Assembly: GCA_944323075.1 (NCBI GenBank)
Contig: CALURC010000016.1
Location: 620,001 to 684,000, forward strand
Length of the DNA: 64,000 nt
Direction: 5' to 3'
Origin: an uncultured Alistipes sp.
GTDB taxonomy: Bacteria > Bacteroidota > Bacteroidia > Bacteroidales > Rikenellaceae
A program made the position numbers and the translations under genes. The notes beneath the pieces are model-generated. The model saw only the letters and a program-made list of their open reading frames with translations, did no database searches and was not told where the DNA came from. Every line of letters starts with the position of its first letter. The first letter of the stretch is position 1. Positions 52,536 to 62,815 of this stretch are shown piece after piece.

Positions 52536-53924
52536 ATGTCTCTAAAACAGAAAACCTTAAATACACCCATATCCTTTCAGGGGAAAGGTCTGCACACCGG
52601 ACTTAATGTAATGATGACGGTCAATCCCGCAGAACCGGGATTCGGGATCAAATTCAGACGAATCGATTTAGAAGGAGCTCCTGTTGTTGAAGCTCTCGCA
52701 GATTACGTCACCGATACCTCCCGTGGAACTACTATCGAAAAAAGAGGTACCCGAATCAGCACGATCGAACATATCATGGCAGCCTTGTGGGGTTGCGGTG
52801 TCGATAATGCCCTGATCGATATCAATGCTCCTGAAACGCCGATCATGGACGGTTCCGCACGGGAATACGTCGAAGCTATCCTCGCTGCAGGTCTGACCGA
52901 ACAGGATGCCGACCGCGAATATTATGCCGTACGGGAAAAAACAGTAGTGGCAGTCCCTGAACGTGGTGTTGAGATTGTTGTCTATCCAGATGACGACTTC
53001 TCAGTGAACGTCAATGTCGACTTCAACTCAAAAATCATTGGAAACCAATATGCTCGGCTCGACTCTATCGACCAGTTTGCCGAACAGATCGCCCCATGCC
53101 GTACATTTGTGTTTCTGCACGAGCTGGAACCACTGATTTCTCATAATCTGATCAAAGGCGGTGATCTGGACAATGCTATCGTAATCGTTGAAAACAAGAT
53201 TTCCAACGAAGAACTCGACCGGCTTTCCAAATTGTTTAACAAGAAAGATGTTCAGGTCAACGAAGGATACCTCAACAACATCCAATTGCGGTTTCCCAAT
53301 GAACCCTCGCGCCACAAGCTGCTGGACATGATCGGAGATTTGGCTCTGATCGGTGTGCGCATCAAAGGCCGTGTGGTAGCCTACCGACCGGGACATTCTG
53401 CCAATACTCAGTTGGCTCGCACCATTCGCAAAAATATCAAACGGGATGCATCGCGACCGAAATTCCATTTCGATCCCAACATCGAACCGCTGTATGATAT
53501 AAACAAAATCCGCAAACTTCTTCCGCACCGTCCACCATTCCTATTGGTTGACAAAATCATCCATCTCGACAGCCAAAACGTCGTAGGAATCAAAAACGTC
53601 ACGATGAACGAGCCTTTCTTTGTCGGACACTTCCCGAACGAACCGGTTATGCCCGGAGTTTTGATTATCGAAGCAATGGCACAATGCGGAGGCATCCTTG
53701 CGTTGAGCAGTGTTCCCGATCCGGAAAACTATTCGACCTATTTCTTGAAAATAGACGGTGTCAAATTCCGCGACAAAGTGGTTCCCGGTGACACCCTACA
53801 GTTCGAGCTCCGGCTCTCCGAACCGATCCGGAGAGGAATCGTTGTCATGGAAGCAAAGGCATTCGTAGGCAATAAATTCACGACGGAAGCCATGCTGATG
53901 GCACAGATTGTCCACAATAAATAA
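52536..53924 (+). CDS. lpxC-fabZ: LpxC-FabZ fusion: UDP-acyl-GlcNAc deacetylase and hydroxyacyl-ACP dehydratase
   Basis: 462 residues from ATG 52536 (MSLKQKT); an upstream ATG at 52521 would leave a leader of only about five bases. Residues about 1-300 are LpxC, the zinc deacetylase of lipid A synthesis: GKGLHTGLNV, EHIMAALWGCGVDNALIDI, MDGSAREYVEAI and the metal-site HKLLDMIGDLALIG. From about 325 it is FabZ: LLPHRPPFLLVDKII and GHFPNEPVMPGVLIIEAMAQ. This fusion is a known hallmark of Bacteroidota. The next gene is lpxA. Confidence 0.98.
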   Translation: MSLKQKTLNTPISFQGKGLHTGLNVMMTVNPAEPGFGIKFRRIDLEGAPVVEALADYVTDTSRGTTIEKRGTRISTIEHIMAALWGCGVDNALIDINAPETPIMDGSAREYVEAILAAGLTEQDADREYYAVREKTVVAVPERGVEIVVYPDDDFSVNVNVDFNSKIIGNQYARLDSIDQFAEQIAPCRTFVFLHELEPLISHNLIKGGDLDNAIVIVENKISNEELDRLSKLFNKKDVQVNEGYLNNIQLRFPNEPSRHKLLDMIGDLALIGVRIKGRVVAYRPGHSANTQLARTIRKNIKRDASRPKFHFDPNIEPLYDINKIRKLLPHRPPFLLVDKIIHLDSQNVVGIKNVTMNEPFFVGHFPNEPVMPGVLIIEAMAQCGGILALSSVPDPENYSTYFLKIDGVKFRDKVVPGDTLQFELRLSEPIRRGIVVMEAKAFVGNKFTTEAMLMAQIVHNK

Positions 53925-53979
53925 TCGGCACATACAACACACACAATATCGACACAGTAAAAACTACACTTTTGCAGCT

Positions 53980-54783
53980 ATGATAAGCAAATTGGCACAG
54001 GTCTCCGAAATGGCACAAATTGGTGAAGATGTCATTATCGAACCTTTCTCTTATATCGCAGGCGATGTCGTAATCGGAAGCGGCTGTCACATCGGTCCGG
54101 GCGCTGTAGTTCTGGATGGAGCCCGCATCGGGAAAAACTGTAAAATCCACACATCGGCCGTAGTTGCCGGAGTCCCTCAGGACCTGAAATTCAAAGGCGA
54201 ATATACAACCGTCGAAATCGGGGACAACACAACAATCCGTGAATGTGCTACCGTCAATCGGGGTACTGCGGCTAAAGGCGTTACCCGCGTCGGAAGCAAC
54301 ACCCTGATTATGGCCTATGCCCATGTAGGACACGACTGTACCGTGGGGAATAATTGCGTTATCGTCAATGGTGTGTCGCTCGCAGGTGAAGTCGAAGTTC
54401 AGGATTGGGCTATCCTCGGCGGCCACACGGCAGTGCATCAGTTCTGCAGAATTGGAGCTCATGCCATGCTCGGCGGAGGATCTTTGGTCAGCAAGGATGT
54501 GCCTCCTTTCGTTAAGGCTGCACACAATCCGCTATCATTCGTCGGAGCCAACTTCATCGGCCTGCGCCGTAGAGGTTTCACAGCAGAAAAGATCCATGAA
54601 ATACAGGAACTTTTCCGGATTCTGTTCCAATCGGGATATAATTATACGAAAGCTTGTGAAATTGCCGAAAATCAAATCGCACCCTCTCCGGAACGCGATA
54701 TGGTACTCGACTTCATCCGCAGTTCGAAACGAGGTATTCTGAAACCCTATAATCCGAAAAAAAGCAGCGACGAAGTCGAATAA
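53980..54783 (+). CDS. lpxA: UDP-N-acetylglucosamine acyltransferase
   Basis: 267 residues from ATG 53980 (MISKLAQVSEM); the longer frame has no supporting signal. A left-handed beta-helix of hexapeptide repeats (EPFSYIAGDVVIGSGCHIGPGAVVLDGARIGKN) is followed by the catalytic His region MAYAHVGHDCTVGNNCVIVN and GGHTAVHQFCRIG, then the helical C-terminal domain. It transfers a 3-hydroxyacyl chain in the first step of lipid A synthesis, before LpxC. Confidence 0.97.
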   Translation: MISKLAQVSEMAQIGEDVIIEPFSYIAGDVVIGSGCHIGPGAVVLDGARIGKNCKIHTSAVVAGVPQDLKFKGEYTTVEIGDNTTIRECATVNRGTAAKGVTRVGSNTLIMAYAHVGHDCTVGNNCVIVNGVSLAGEVEVQDWAILGGHTAVHQFCRIGAHAMLGGGSLVSKDVPPFVKAAHNPLSFVGANFIGLRRRGFTAEKIHEIQELFRILFQSGYNYTKACEIAENQIAPSPERDMVLDFIRSSKRGILKPYNPKKSSDEVE

Positions 54784-54825
54784 TGAACCACTAAAAACGA
54801 AAACAACGGATTTTCGAAATTTTAT

Positions 54826-54856
54826 TTTGTTTTTTGAAAAATCCGGTATATATTTG
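54826..54856 (+). promoter_or_regulatory. Promoter of rimP-nusA-infB
   Basis: TTTG (54826-54829), 19 bases, TATATTTG (54849-54856): exact consensus. Transcription should start about 54863, directly before the leader hairpin. Confidence 0.82.
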
Positions 54857-54863
54857 CGAACGA

Positions 54864-54894
54864 ATGAAAGGGGGACGGTAAGTCCCCCCTTTTG
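54864..54894 (+). promoter_or_regulatory. GC-rich leader hairpin ahead of rimP (possible attenuator)
   Basis: GGGGGAC (54870-54876) pairs with GTCCCCC (54882-54888) around GGTAA, preceded by AAA and followed by C and TTTT, so it resembles a short terminator. It begins within about ten bases of the predicted transcription start. A five-codon frame ATG-AAA-GGG-GGA-CGG-TAA (54864-54881) runs into it. It may tune the nusA operon; the small T run makes full termination doubtful. Confidence 0.5.
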
Positions 54895-54920
54895 TTACCC
54901 ATAAAATACTTGTCGGAACC

Positions 54921-55388
54921 ATGATCGATACGGAACGAATAAAAGCTATCATCGAAGAGCAGTTTCAAGGAACAGACCTGTTCTTGGTCGGGATTAAACA
55001 AAATACGGCAAACGAAATCGAGATTACCGTCGATAGCGACACTTCCGTGGACATTGACACCTGCGCGAGTCTGACACGTAAAATCAATGAAGCGTTTGAT
55101 CGGGAAGAAGAGGATTTTTCGTTAACAGTCATGTCTGCAGGAATCGGACAACCGCTCGTTCTACCCCGCCAATACATGAAAATGATCGGGAAAGAGGTAG
55201 AAGTCGTACTGAAAGACGGGACCAAGATTACCGCAACATTGAAAGACTTTGCTGATGACACACTGCTTCTTTCGTATACGGAAAAGGTCGCTGTAGAAGG
55301 AAAAAAACGCAAGGTAACGACAGAAGTCGAACGGAGCATCTCGCGGTCTGACATTAAAACGACAAAAGAATATTTGAGCTTCAAATAG
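54921..55388 (+). CDS. rimP: Ribosome maturation factor RimP
   Basis: 155 residues, normal length. The N-terminal alpha/beta domain contains LVGIKQNTANEIEITVDSDTSVDIDTCASLTRKI, and the segment VMSAGIGQPLVLPRQYMKMIGKEVEV leads into the C-terminal SH3-like barrel. It helps 30S assembly. It heads the conserved rimP-nusA-infB operon, 98 bases before nusA. Confidence 0.95.
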   Translation: MIDTERIKAIIEEQFQGTDLFLVGIKQNTANEIEITVDSDTSVDIDTCASLTRKINEAFDREEEDFSLTVMSAGIGQPLVLPRQYMKMIGKEVEVVLKDGTKITATLKDFADDTLLLSYTEKVAVEGKKRKVTTEVERSISRSDIKTTKEYLSFK

Positions 55389-55486
55389 ATTGAAGGTAGC
55401 ACGAAAATAGATCACTGAATATAAAAACAACAGGTCATCGCTGGACAAAACAGGCAGACCTATAAAATTTTCATTAGTACAAAACT

Positions 55487-56899
55487 ATGGACAATCTCAA
55501 CCTCGTGAACACGTTTGCGGAATTCAAGGAGTTGAAAAACATCGACAAAAGTACCATGATCGGTGTGCTTGAAGACGTGTTCCGCCACTTGTTGATCAAG
55601 ACGTACGAAACCGACGAGAATTTCGACGTAATCATCAATCCGGAGAAAGGGGATCTCGAAATATGGAGAAACCGCACCGTCGTCGAAGACGGTATGGTCG
55701 AAAACCCAAACCAACAGATCTCATTGAGCGATGCGCGAAAAATCGACTCGACGTATGAAGTAGGCGAAGAGGTTGCCGAAGAGATTAAGCTCGCCAGCTT
55801 TGGTCGTCGGGCCGTATTGTCGTTACGCCAGAATCTTGCATCACGCATTCTGGATCTCGAAAAGGCCAGCTTGTTCAATAAATACACCGAAAAAGTAGGT
55901 GAGATCATTACAGGAGAAGTATACCAGACTTGGAAAAAAGAGATTCTTGTCCTCGATGATGAAGACAACGAACTGATTCTCCCGAAACAGGAACAGATTC
56001 CCAATGACTTCTTCCGCAAAGGAGACAGCATCAAAGCTATTGTTTCCCGAGTAGAAATGAGAAACAACAATCCCTACATTGTTCTATCTCGTACCGCTCC
56101 GGAATTCCTCGAACGGTTGTTCGAGATGGAGGTTCCGGAAATTTACGACGGACTCATCACCATCAAAAAAATTGTCCGTATCCCGGGTGAACGCGCAAAA
56201 GTCGCTGTCGAATCATACGACGACCGTATCGATCCGGTAGGAGCCTGCGTAGGTATGAAGGGTTCCCGAATCTATTCAATCGTCAAAGAGCTCCGCAACG
56301 AGAATATCGACGTGGTAAACTACACGACCAATACGCAACTGTTCATACAACGCGCTCTGAATCCGGCTAAAATCTCTTCGATCAAAATCAACGAAGAATC
56401 GAAAACAGCAGCCATCTACCTCAAGCCCAACGAGGTTTCGTTGGCAATCGGTAAAGGAGGTCTGAACATTCGTTTGGCCAGTATGCTGACCGGATACGAC
56501 ATCGATGTCTACCGCGAACTGGAAGACGAAGATGTATCCCTGGACGAATTCAAAGACCGCATCGACGGCTGGATCATCGACAAGCTCAAAAGTATCGGTT
56601 GCGATACGGTGAAGAGTACTCTTGTTCTGTCGGCTGACGAACTGGCTAAACGCTCCGATTTAGAGATCGAAACAGCTCAGGAAATTATCAACATCCTGCA
56701 GTCCGAAAACGAAGATGTAGAGCTCGACGAATTCCGCGACGAGATCGACGAACAAATCATCGACAAGCTCAAACAGGCCGGACTCTCTACGGCCAAAAGC
56801 GTTATCGATCTTCCGACCGATGAATTGATCAAACGGACCGGTCTTGACGAAAAGACCCTGAACGAAGTAATCGATATTCTGAAATCTGAATTCGAATAA
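55487..56899 (+). CDS. nusA: Transcription factor NusA
   Basis: 470 residues. The N-terminal polymerase-binding domain (about 1-130) is followed by S1 (VGEIITGEVYQTWKKEILVL) and two KH domains (DPVGACVGMKGSRIYSIVKEL, LAIGKGGLNIRLASMLTGYDIDVY). The C-terminal part has two acidic repeats of similar helical form (LDEFKDRIDGWIIDKLKSIG and LDEFRDEIDEQIIDKLKQAG, near 345 and 410). It is central to pausing, termination and antitermination; here it shares an operon with infB. Confidence 0.97.
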   Translation: MDNLNLVNTFAEFKELKNIDKSTMIGVLEDVFRHLLIKTYETDENFDVIINPEKGDLEIWRNRTVVEDGMVENPNQQISLSDARKIDSTYEVGEEVAEEIKLASFGRRAVLSLRQNLASRILDLEKASLFNKYTEKVGEIITGEVYQTWKKEILVLDDEDNELILPKQEQIPNDFFRKGDSIKAIVSRVEMRNNNPYIVLSRTAPEFLERLFEMEVPEIYDGLITIKKIVRIPGERAKVAVESYDDRIDPVGACVGMKGSRIYSIVKELRNENIDVVNYTTNTQLFIQRALNPAKISSIKINEESKTAAIYLKPNEVSLAIGKGGLNIRLASMLTGYDIDVYRELEDEDVSLDEFKDRIDGWIIDKLKSIGCDTVKSTLVLSADELAKRSDLEIETAQEIINILQSENEDVELDEFRDEIDEQIIDKLKQAGLSTAKSVIDLPTDELIKRTGLDEKTLNEVIDILKSEFE

Positions 56900-56982
56900 C
56901 ACCCGTACACAACATCTCATACGAATCCCTCTAACACACCGATAACGCAGAAACAATCCGAACCCGTAAAAAAAAGTACAAT

Positions 56983-59811
56983 ATGCCAAACGAAAAAAGA
57001 CTTAGACTCCATCAAGTTGCCAGAGAATTAAAAGTGGGACAAACAACGATCATCGAATTCCTCGATAAAAAAGGGATAAAGGTGGACAAAAGCCCCAGTT
57101 CAATCATAGAGCCGGCGGTCTATGCCATTTTGGATAAAGAGTTCGGAAGCAACAAACAGATCGAGAAAGTCAATATACGGGAAAAGATCAATCTCAAACA
57201 CGAAACCGTATCGTTAGGGGATAAGAAGGAAGGTCCGACCTCTTCGTCGGACGATGGTTCGGATTTCAAAAACGAAGTAATTATCAAAAGCGGAGTTATT
57301 AGCGTCAAAGACGAAGTATCTCCGATTGCCGCACCTAAAATTTTAGGAAAAATCGATTTGTCAAACAACGGAAAGAAAAAACATTCTTCTCCAACACAAC
57401 CCGCTGAGAAGAAAACGGAACCGACTCCGCAGATCCGAGTAGAAAAGGTTGAGCTCGAGAAAAAAGAGGAGAAAAAACAGGTCGATACGCAGCCGGTAGA
57501 GGAGAAAATGAAACCGAATGTAGAAGCTCAACCTGCTGTCAACGTCCCGACTCCGGCAGAAACAAAGCCGGAAGTCATCATTCAAAGCCAGACTTACGAT
57601 GAACGAATGGCTGCTGATGAGAGCAATTTATTCCGTCCGGGAGACGTAACCAAACTCTCTGGGCCCAAGGTACTCGGGAAGATCGATGTCAAATCGTTCG
57701 AAAAGAAAAAAGGTGATGAGAGTCATCGCAAACGTGAAAAACGGAAACGAATTGCCAAAGACAAGATCGATATTACCCAAAAACAGAATCAGCCCGGAGC
57801 AAAAGATAATACTCGCAAAACAGACAACACGGCGAACGCTGCTCAAGGCGGGAAAAATGTAGCCAAAGAGAAACGTAAAGCCAAAGCACCCAAACCGGCT
57901 GTCAAGGTCGAAATCAGCGAGGAAGAGGTACAAAAGCAAATCAAAGACACATTGGCTCGACTGACGGCTAAAGGCCCCAAATTCAAAACGGCCAAACACC
58001 GCCGCGACAAACGAGAAGCTGTTTCAGCTCGACTCAACGAAGAAATCGAACGTCAGGAACAGGAGAAGAGTGTACTGAAGGTGACCGAGTTTGTCACCGT
58101 CAGTGAATTGGCAACCATGATGAACGTCAGCGTCAACGATGTGATCACCGTTTGTATGAACCTGGGGCTGATGGTTTCGATCAACCAACGACTCGATGCC
58201 GAAGCTCTGGTCATTGTCGCAGAAGAGTTCGGTTTCAAAGTCGAATTTGTTTCGGTTGAGATTCAGGAAGCAATCGATACAGAGGTCGACAAGGAAGAAG
58301 ATCTCGTTCCGCGTCCTCCGATCGTTACGGTCATGGGACACGTCGACCACGGTAAAACCTCGTTGCTCGACAACATCCGAAAAACGAATGTCATCGCGGG
58401 CGAAGCCGGAGGTATTACCCAACACATCGGAGCGTACAGCGTAACGCTGGATGACGGTAGGAAAATCACCTTCCTCGATACTCCGGGGCACGAGGCATTT
58501 ACAGCCATGCGTGCACGTGGTGCAAAAATCACCGACGTAGCGATCATCATCGTGGCTGCCGACGACAACGTCATGCCGCAGACGGTCGAAGCAATCAACC
58601 ACGCCGCAGCCGCTCAAGTACCGATCGTATTCGCTATCAACAAGATCGATAAACCCGGAGCCAATCCGGAACGAATCAAGGAGGAGTTGGCTGCAATGAA
58701 CTATCTGGTTGAAGATTGGGGTGGAAAATACCAATGCCAAGAGATTTCCGCAAAGCAAGGTATTAACCTCGACAAACTTCTTGAAAAAGTTTTGCTTGAA
58801 GCCGAATTCCTCGATCTGAAAGCCAATCCGAACCGTAAGGCCCAAGGTGCAGTCATAGAATCGACATTGGACAAAGGCCGTGGTTACGTAGCTACGGTTT
58901 TGGTAGAAAATGGAACATTACATGTCGGAGATGTCATGCTGTCTGGAATTCATACCGGACGCGTCAAAGCAATGTTCAACGAACGAGGCACTCGGATTAC
59001 AGAAGCTCCGCCATCCACTCCTGTTCTTGTATTGGGTCTCAACGGCGCCCCTCAGGCTGGAGATACATTCAATGTAATGGACGACGAACGGTCGGCCCGC
59101 GACATTGCCAACAAACGGGAACAATTGCAACGCATGCAAGGATTGCGAACCCAAAAGCACATCACATTGGACGAAATCGGACGTCGTATTGCCATTGGCA
59201 ACTTCAAAGAGCTAAATATTATCATCAAAGGCGACGTAGACGGTTCGATCGAGGCTATGGCCGACTCGTTAATCAAACTCTCGAAAGAGGAGGTCGAAGT
59301 CAATGTCATCCACAAAGCCGTAGGACCAATCTCCGAATCGGATGTTTTGCTGGCTGCAGCCTCTAATGCCGTAATTGTCGGATTCCAGGTACGACCTTCA
59401 GCTTCTGCCCGTAAATTAGCAGAAAAAGAAGAGATCGAAATCCGACTCTACTCGATCATCTATGATGCAATCAATGATATCAAGGATGCAATTGAAGGTA
59501 TGCTTGCTCCTGTGATGAAAGAAGAGATCGTATGCTCAGTTGAAGTAATGGAAGTCTTCAAAATATCGAAGGTCGGTACCGTTGCGGGATGTCTGGTGCG
59601 AGAAGGCAAAATAACCCGAAACACCAATGTGCGTGTTATCCGTGACGGTATTGTCGTATATACAGGCAAACTCGGATCTCTGAAACGGTTCAAAGACGAT
59701 GTCAAAGAGGTCACCTCCGGTCTTGAATGCGGCCTGAACATCGAAAACTACAACGACATCCACATCGGTGATATTGTCGAAGGATACGAGCAAGTCGAAG
59801 CAAAAAAATAA
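56983..59811 (+). CDS. infB: Translation initiation factor IF-2
   Basis: 942 residues. An N-terminal helical domain ([22 protein letters not shown]) precedes a long charged linker (about 70-370) rich in Lys, Glu and Pro, with the phrase ISxxPKxLGKID appearing twice ([12 protein letters not shown] and [12 protein letters not shown]). A second IF2_N domain comes next, then the G domain: [20 protein letters not shown] and [10 protein letters not shown]. Domains II-IV end the protein. Long linkers are usual in Bacteroidota. A perfect terminator follows. Confidence 0.98.
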   Translation: MPNEKRLRLHQVARELKVGQTTIIEFLDKKGIKVDKSPSSIIEPAVYAILDKEFGSNKQIEKVNIREKINLKHETVSLGDKKEGPTSSSDDGSDFKNEVIIKSGVISVKDEVSPIAAPKILGKIDLSNNGKKKHSSPTQPAEKKTEPTPQIRVEKVELEKKEEKKQVDTQPVEEKMKPNVEAQPAVNVPTPAETKPEVIIQSQTYDERMAADESNLFRPGDVTKLSGPKVLGKIDVKSFEKKKGDESHRKREKRKRIAKDKIDITQKQNQPGAKDNTRKTDNTANAAQGGKNVAKEKRKAKAPKPAVKVEISEEEVQKQIKDTLARLTAKGPKFKTAKHRRDKREAVSARLNEEIERQEQEKSVLKVTEFVTVSELATMMNVSVNDVITVCMNLGLMVSINQRLDAEALVIVAEEFGFKVEFVSVEIQEAIDTEVDKEEDLVPRPPIVTVMGHVDHGKTSLLDNIRKTNVIAGEAGGITQHIGAYSVTLDDGRKITFLDTPGHEAFTAMRARGAKITDVAIIIVAADDNVMPQTVEAINHAAAAQVPIVFAINKIDKPGANPERIKEELAAMNYLVEDWGGKYQCQEISAKQGINLDKLLEKVLLEAEFLDLKANPNRKAQGAVIESTLDKGRGYVATVLVENGTLHVGDVMLSGIHTGRVKAMFNERGTRITEAPPSTPVLVLGLNGAPQAGDTFNVMDDERSARDIANKREQLQRMQGLRTQKHITLDEIGRRIAIGNFKELNIIIKGDVDGSIEAMADSLIKLSKEEVEVNVIHKAVGPISESDVLLAAASNAVIVGFQVRPSASARKLAEKEEIEIRLYSIIYDAINDIKDAIEGMLAPVMKEEIVCSVEVMEVFKISKVGTVAGCLVREGKITRNTNVRVIRDGIVVYTGKLGSLKRFKDDVKEVTSGLECGLNIENYNDIHIGDIVEGYEQVEAKK

Positions 59812-59824
59812 TGGAACACTATAC

Positions 59825-59869
59825 AAAAGTCAAAAGGCTTACTGGTTATCAGTAAGCCTTTTGACTTTT
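59825..59869 (+). terminator. Terminator of rimP-nusA-infB
   Basis: A perfect 19-base-pair stem (59825-59843 with 59851-59869) with a 7-base loop, ending in TTTT; 13 bases after infB. Confidence 0.92.
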
Positions 59870-60159
59870 CTTAATTGATCGTTTTTGATGATCGTTTTAT
59901 CACTCACTCTTCTCGTCTACTATTGTTTCACAACAACTAAATAATCTGTTTTTTCTAAAAATGCTTTTTTTTTCAACATTTTTCTCTAACTTTGAAGAGA
60001 AATCGAGCGTGGAATCCGTCGACACATATCGAACTCAATTAAGCGGTTTTTTAACAAAAGCCTTTTTTTTGAAAGCATTCCGTGTACGGTACCGGAACAC
60101 GTTTCAATAAGCTGAATACAGAAAACTTTTACTATAAATTACTAATCTATTCGGTTAAT
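59870..60159 (+). promoter_or_regulatory. Upstream region of the Gfo/Idh/MocA gene with a -7 element
   Basis: About 290 bases without a gene. TAACTTTG at 59987-59994 fits TAnnTTTG, with only T-rich sequence at the -33 place. If used, it gives a leader of about 160 bases. I see no riboswitch-like fold. Confidence 0.5.
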
Positions 60160-61599
60160 ATGAATTCGAACGAACTTTCGAGGAGAGAATTTCTGAAAAG
60201 AATTCTCGCATTGTCTGCAGCAGCGGCAATGCCTACCATCCTCACAAAAAACACACTGACAGCTGCTCGTCCGAAGCCCCGAATCGTTGGTCCGAACGAA
60301 CGGGTCAATCTGGCTTGTTGCGGAATCGGAAACCAGGGCCTTTTCGACATCCGTGAGCTCTACAAAACAGGAGACGCGAATATCGTTGCCTTCTGCGACG
60401 TCGACATGGGAGCAAAACACACGCTTCCTATTCTACAACAATTCCCCAACGTACCTCGCTTCCAAGATTTTCGAACTATGTTCGATAAAATGGGAAGTCA
60501 GATCGATGCCGTTCTGGTCAGTGTCCCCGACTTTTCCCACTTCCCGATCTCCATGCTTGCCATGTCGGAAGGAAAACACGTTTTTGTCGAAAAACCGATG
60601 GGCCGTACCTTCTACGAGGTGGAACTGATGATGAAAGCCGCTAAAAAATATAAAGTCGTTACCCAAATGGGTAATCAGGGCCACTCCGAAGCAAACTATT
60701 TCCAATTCAAGGCTTGGACCGAAGCCGGAATTATCAAAGACGTAACGGCAATCACGGCCCACATGAACGGTGCGAGAAGATGGCACGGTTGGGATACCAA
60801 TATCCACAGCTATCCTCCGGGACAACCCATTCCCGAAACGCTCGATTGGAACGTTTGGTTGACAACAGCCAAGTTCCACGAATACAATAAGGACTATGTC
60901 AACGGACAATGGCGTTGCTGGTATGATTTTGGTATGGGCGCATTGGGCGACTGGGGAGCACACATTCTCGACACAGCCCACCAATTCCTCGAGCTGGGTC
61001 TTCCTTACGAAGTAGATCCGGTACGTATCGACGGACACAACAGCTTCTTCTTCCCACAGGCCTCTACACTGAAATTCAAGTTCGCGGAACGGGGCAATAT
61101 GCCACCGGTCGAAGTGACTTGGTATGAGGGACAGAAGAACATTCCGCCCGTCCCGGAAGGATATGGTGTATCCGAATTGGACCCCAACATTCCACCTCCA
61201 AGCAATGGTCAACTGCAACCGGCACAGCTTAATCCTGGTAAGATCATATACAGTAAAGAACTGACCTTCAAAGGCGGTTCACACGGCAGTACGTTATCGA
61301 TCATACCGGAGGAGAAAGCCAAAGAGATGGCTTCGCAACTGCCGGAAGTTCCGCCCAGCCCGTCGAACCATTACAAAAACTTCCTGTTGGCCTGCAAAGG
61401 ACAAGAGGAGACCCGTTCTCCCTTTAGTATTGCAGGTCCGCTGTGCCAAGTATTCAATCTGGGTGTATTGGCTCAACGTCTCAACACGAAATTGCTGTTC
61501 GACACGAAGAAAAAACAGATCACAAATAACGAAACTGCAAACAACCTGCTCCGGGAAATGACTCCGAGAGACGGTTGGGAGGAATTCTATAAACTATAA
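60160..61599 (+). CDS. Secreted Gfo/Idh/MocA-family oxidoreductase with twin-arginine signal
   Basis: 479 residues from ATG 60160 (MNSNELSRREFLK). The N-terminus has a twin-arginine motif SRREFLKRILALSAAAA, so the folded enzyme with NAD(P) bound is probably exported by Tat. The Rossmann domain (about 45-170) has NLACCGIGNQG and EKPMGRTFYEVE; the C-terminal domain (HMNGARRWHGWD, GMGALGDWGAHILDTAHQFL) is the bacterial type. Such proteins oxidise or reduce sugars. It lacks the surroundings of a sugar operon and I do not see a clear family GH109 signature. Substrate unknown. Confidence 0.85.
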   Translation: MNSNELSRREFLKRILALSAAAAMPTILTKNTLTAARPKPRIVGPNERVNLACCGIGNQGLFDIRELYKTGDANIVAFCDVDMGAKHTLPILQQFPNVPRFQDFRTMFDKMGSQIDAVLVSVPDFSHFPISMLAMSEGKHVFVEKPMGRTFYEVELMMKAAKKYKVVTQMGNQGHSEANYFQFKAWTEAGIIKDVTAITAHMNGARRWHGWDTNIHSYPPGQPIPETLDWNVWLTTAKFHEYNKDYVNGQWRCWYDFGMGALGDWGAHILDTAHQFLELGLPYEVDPVRIDGHNSFFFPQASTLKFKFAERGNMPPVEVTWYEGQKNIPPVPEGYGVSELDPNIPPPSNGQLQPAQLNPGKIIYSKELTFKGGSHGSTLSIIPEEKAKEMASQLPEVPPSPSNHYKNFLLACKGQEETRSPFSIAGPLCQVFNLGVLAQRLNTKLLFDTKKKQITNNETANNLLREMTPRDGWEEFYKL

Positions 61600-61614
61600 A
61601 ACTTTCTATTGAAT

Positions 61615-61662
61615 AAAAAAGAGGAGGAAGGATTGCGACCGCAACACTTCCTCCTCTTTTTT
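61615..61662. terminator. Bidirectional terminator between the oxidoreductase and tsaD
   Basis: Outer stem AAAAAAGAGGAGGAAG / CTTCCTCCTCTTTTTT (61615-61630 with 61647-61662), with an inner TTGC/GCAA pair set. T runs lie on both strands between converging genes. Confidence 0.92.
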
Positions 61663-61681
61663 ATTACTCCTGAACAGGCGT

Positions 61682-62704
61682 CTACATATTACTATAACGA
61701 GCAACAGGAACTACATCGAGAGATGCAAATTCATCGTGCTGATACTTAATATAACCGGCCATGGCGATCATTGCGGCATTATCGGTCGTAAACTTAAACT
61801 CAGGAAGATAAGTTTTCCATCCTCTTTTTTCTCCCTCCTCGACGATAGCTCGCCGCAAACCGGAATTGGCAGAAACACCTCCTGCAATAGCGATTTCGCG
61901 GATATCGTAGTATTTTGCGGCCCGGATCAATTTGACGAGTAGAATATCAATGATCGCAGCCTGCAAGGAAGCGCACAAGTCAGCCTTGTTGTTCTCGATA
62001 AAATCCGGCGACTCGTGAACTGCATCCCGCAAGAAATAGAGAAACGAGGTTTTCAGTCCGCTGAAACTATAATCGAATCCGTCGACAGATGGCCGTGCAA
62101 ATCGGAATCGTTTAGGATCTCCCTCCGCTGCCAGACGATCAATAACCGGACCTGACGGATAGGGCAACCCCATCACCTTGCCACACTTGTCAAAAGCCTC
62201 ACCCGCCGCATCATCGATTGTTGTTCCGACAATCTCCATCCGGTCGTAATCCTCCACACGCACAATCTGCGAGTGTCCGCCCGAAACCAGCAAACACAAA
62301 AACGGGAAAGCCGGATGAGGTAATTTCCGATCAGGCAGATCGATAAAATGTGCCGAAATATGCCCGTGCAGATGATTGACATCCATAATCGGGACATCCA
62401 GGGCCAAAGAGAGCCCTTTCGTGAAAGAGACTCCCACCATCAACGAACCGAGTAAACCAGGTCCCCGTGTAAAAGCGATTCCATCGATATCTCGGAACTC
62501 TATCCCGGCCTCTTTGATCGCTGCATCCACAACAGGAATGATGTTCTGTTGATGTGCTCGTGAAGCCAACTCGGGAATCACTCCTCCATACTTGCGATGT
62601 ACCTCCTGACTGGCAATGACATTCGACAGAAGCGTTCCGCCACGCAGTACGGCAGCCGAAGTGTCATCGCATGAGGATTCGATTCCCAAAATCGTTATAT
62701 CCAT
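61682..62704 (-). CDS. tsaD: tRNA N6-threonylcarbamoyladenosine transferase subunit TsaD
   Basis: 340 residues. The ASKHA fold starts ILGIESSCDDTSAAVL, and the metal-binding HxxxH is in NHLHGHISAHF. Further family segments are RGPGLLGSLMVG, FLCLLVSGGHSQI, YSFSGLKTSFL and AIAGGVSANSGLR. TsaD catalyses t6A37 formation in tRNAs reading ANN codons. It diverges from the tamB-like gene and converges on the oxidoreductase. Confidence 0.97.
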   Translation of the reverse strand: MDITILGIESSCDDTSAAVLRGGTLLSNVIASQEVHRKYGGVIPELASRAHQQNIIPVVDAAIKEAGIEFRDIDGIAFTRGPGLLGSLMVGVSFTKGLSLALDVPIMDVNHLHGHISAHFIDLPDRKLPHPAFPFLCLLVSGGHSQIVRVEDYDRMEIVGTTIDDAAGEAFDKCGKVMGLPYPSGPVIDRLAAEGDPKRFRFARPSVDGFDYSFSGLKTSFLYFLRDAVHESPDFIENNKADLCASLQAAIIDILLVKLIRAAKYYDIREIAIAGGVSANSGLRRAIVEEGEKRGWKTYLPEFKFTTDNAAMIAMAGYIKYQHDEFASLDVVPVARYSNM

Positions 62705-62815
62705 TTTTTCGACTTTATTATTTAAATAAATTTAGTAAACTTGTAGTTTATTTATGGGGTAACCGTACCGAAGCGGACGTCCCACACCGAAACAATACAT
62801 TGTGTGCATCGTACA

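Noticed and set aside
60160-61599. Family GH109 glycosidase
   Set aside because: The protein has the Gfo/Idh/MocA fold and NAD site shared with GH109, but the sequence around the active site fits the general oxidoreductase type better and no glycan genes adjoin it.
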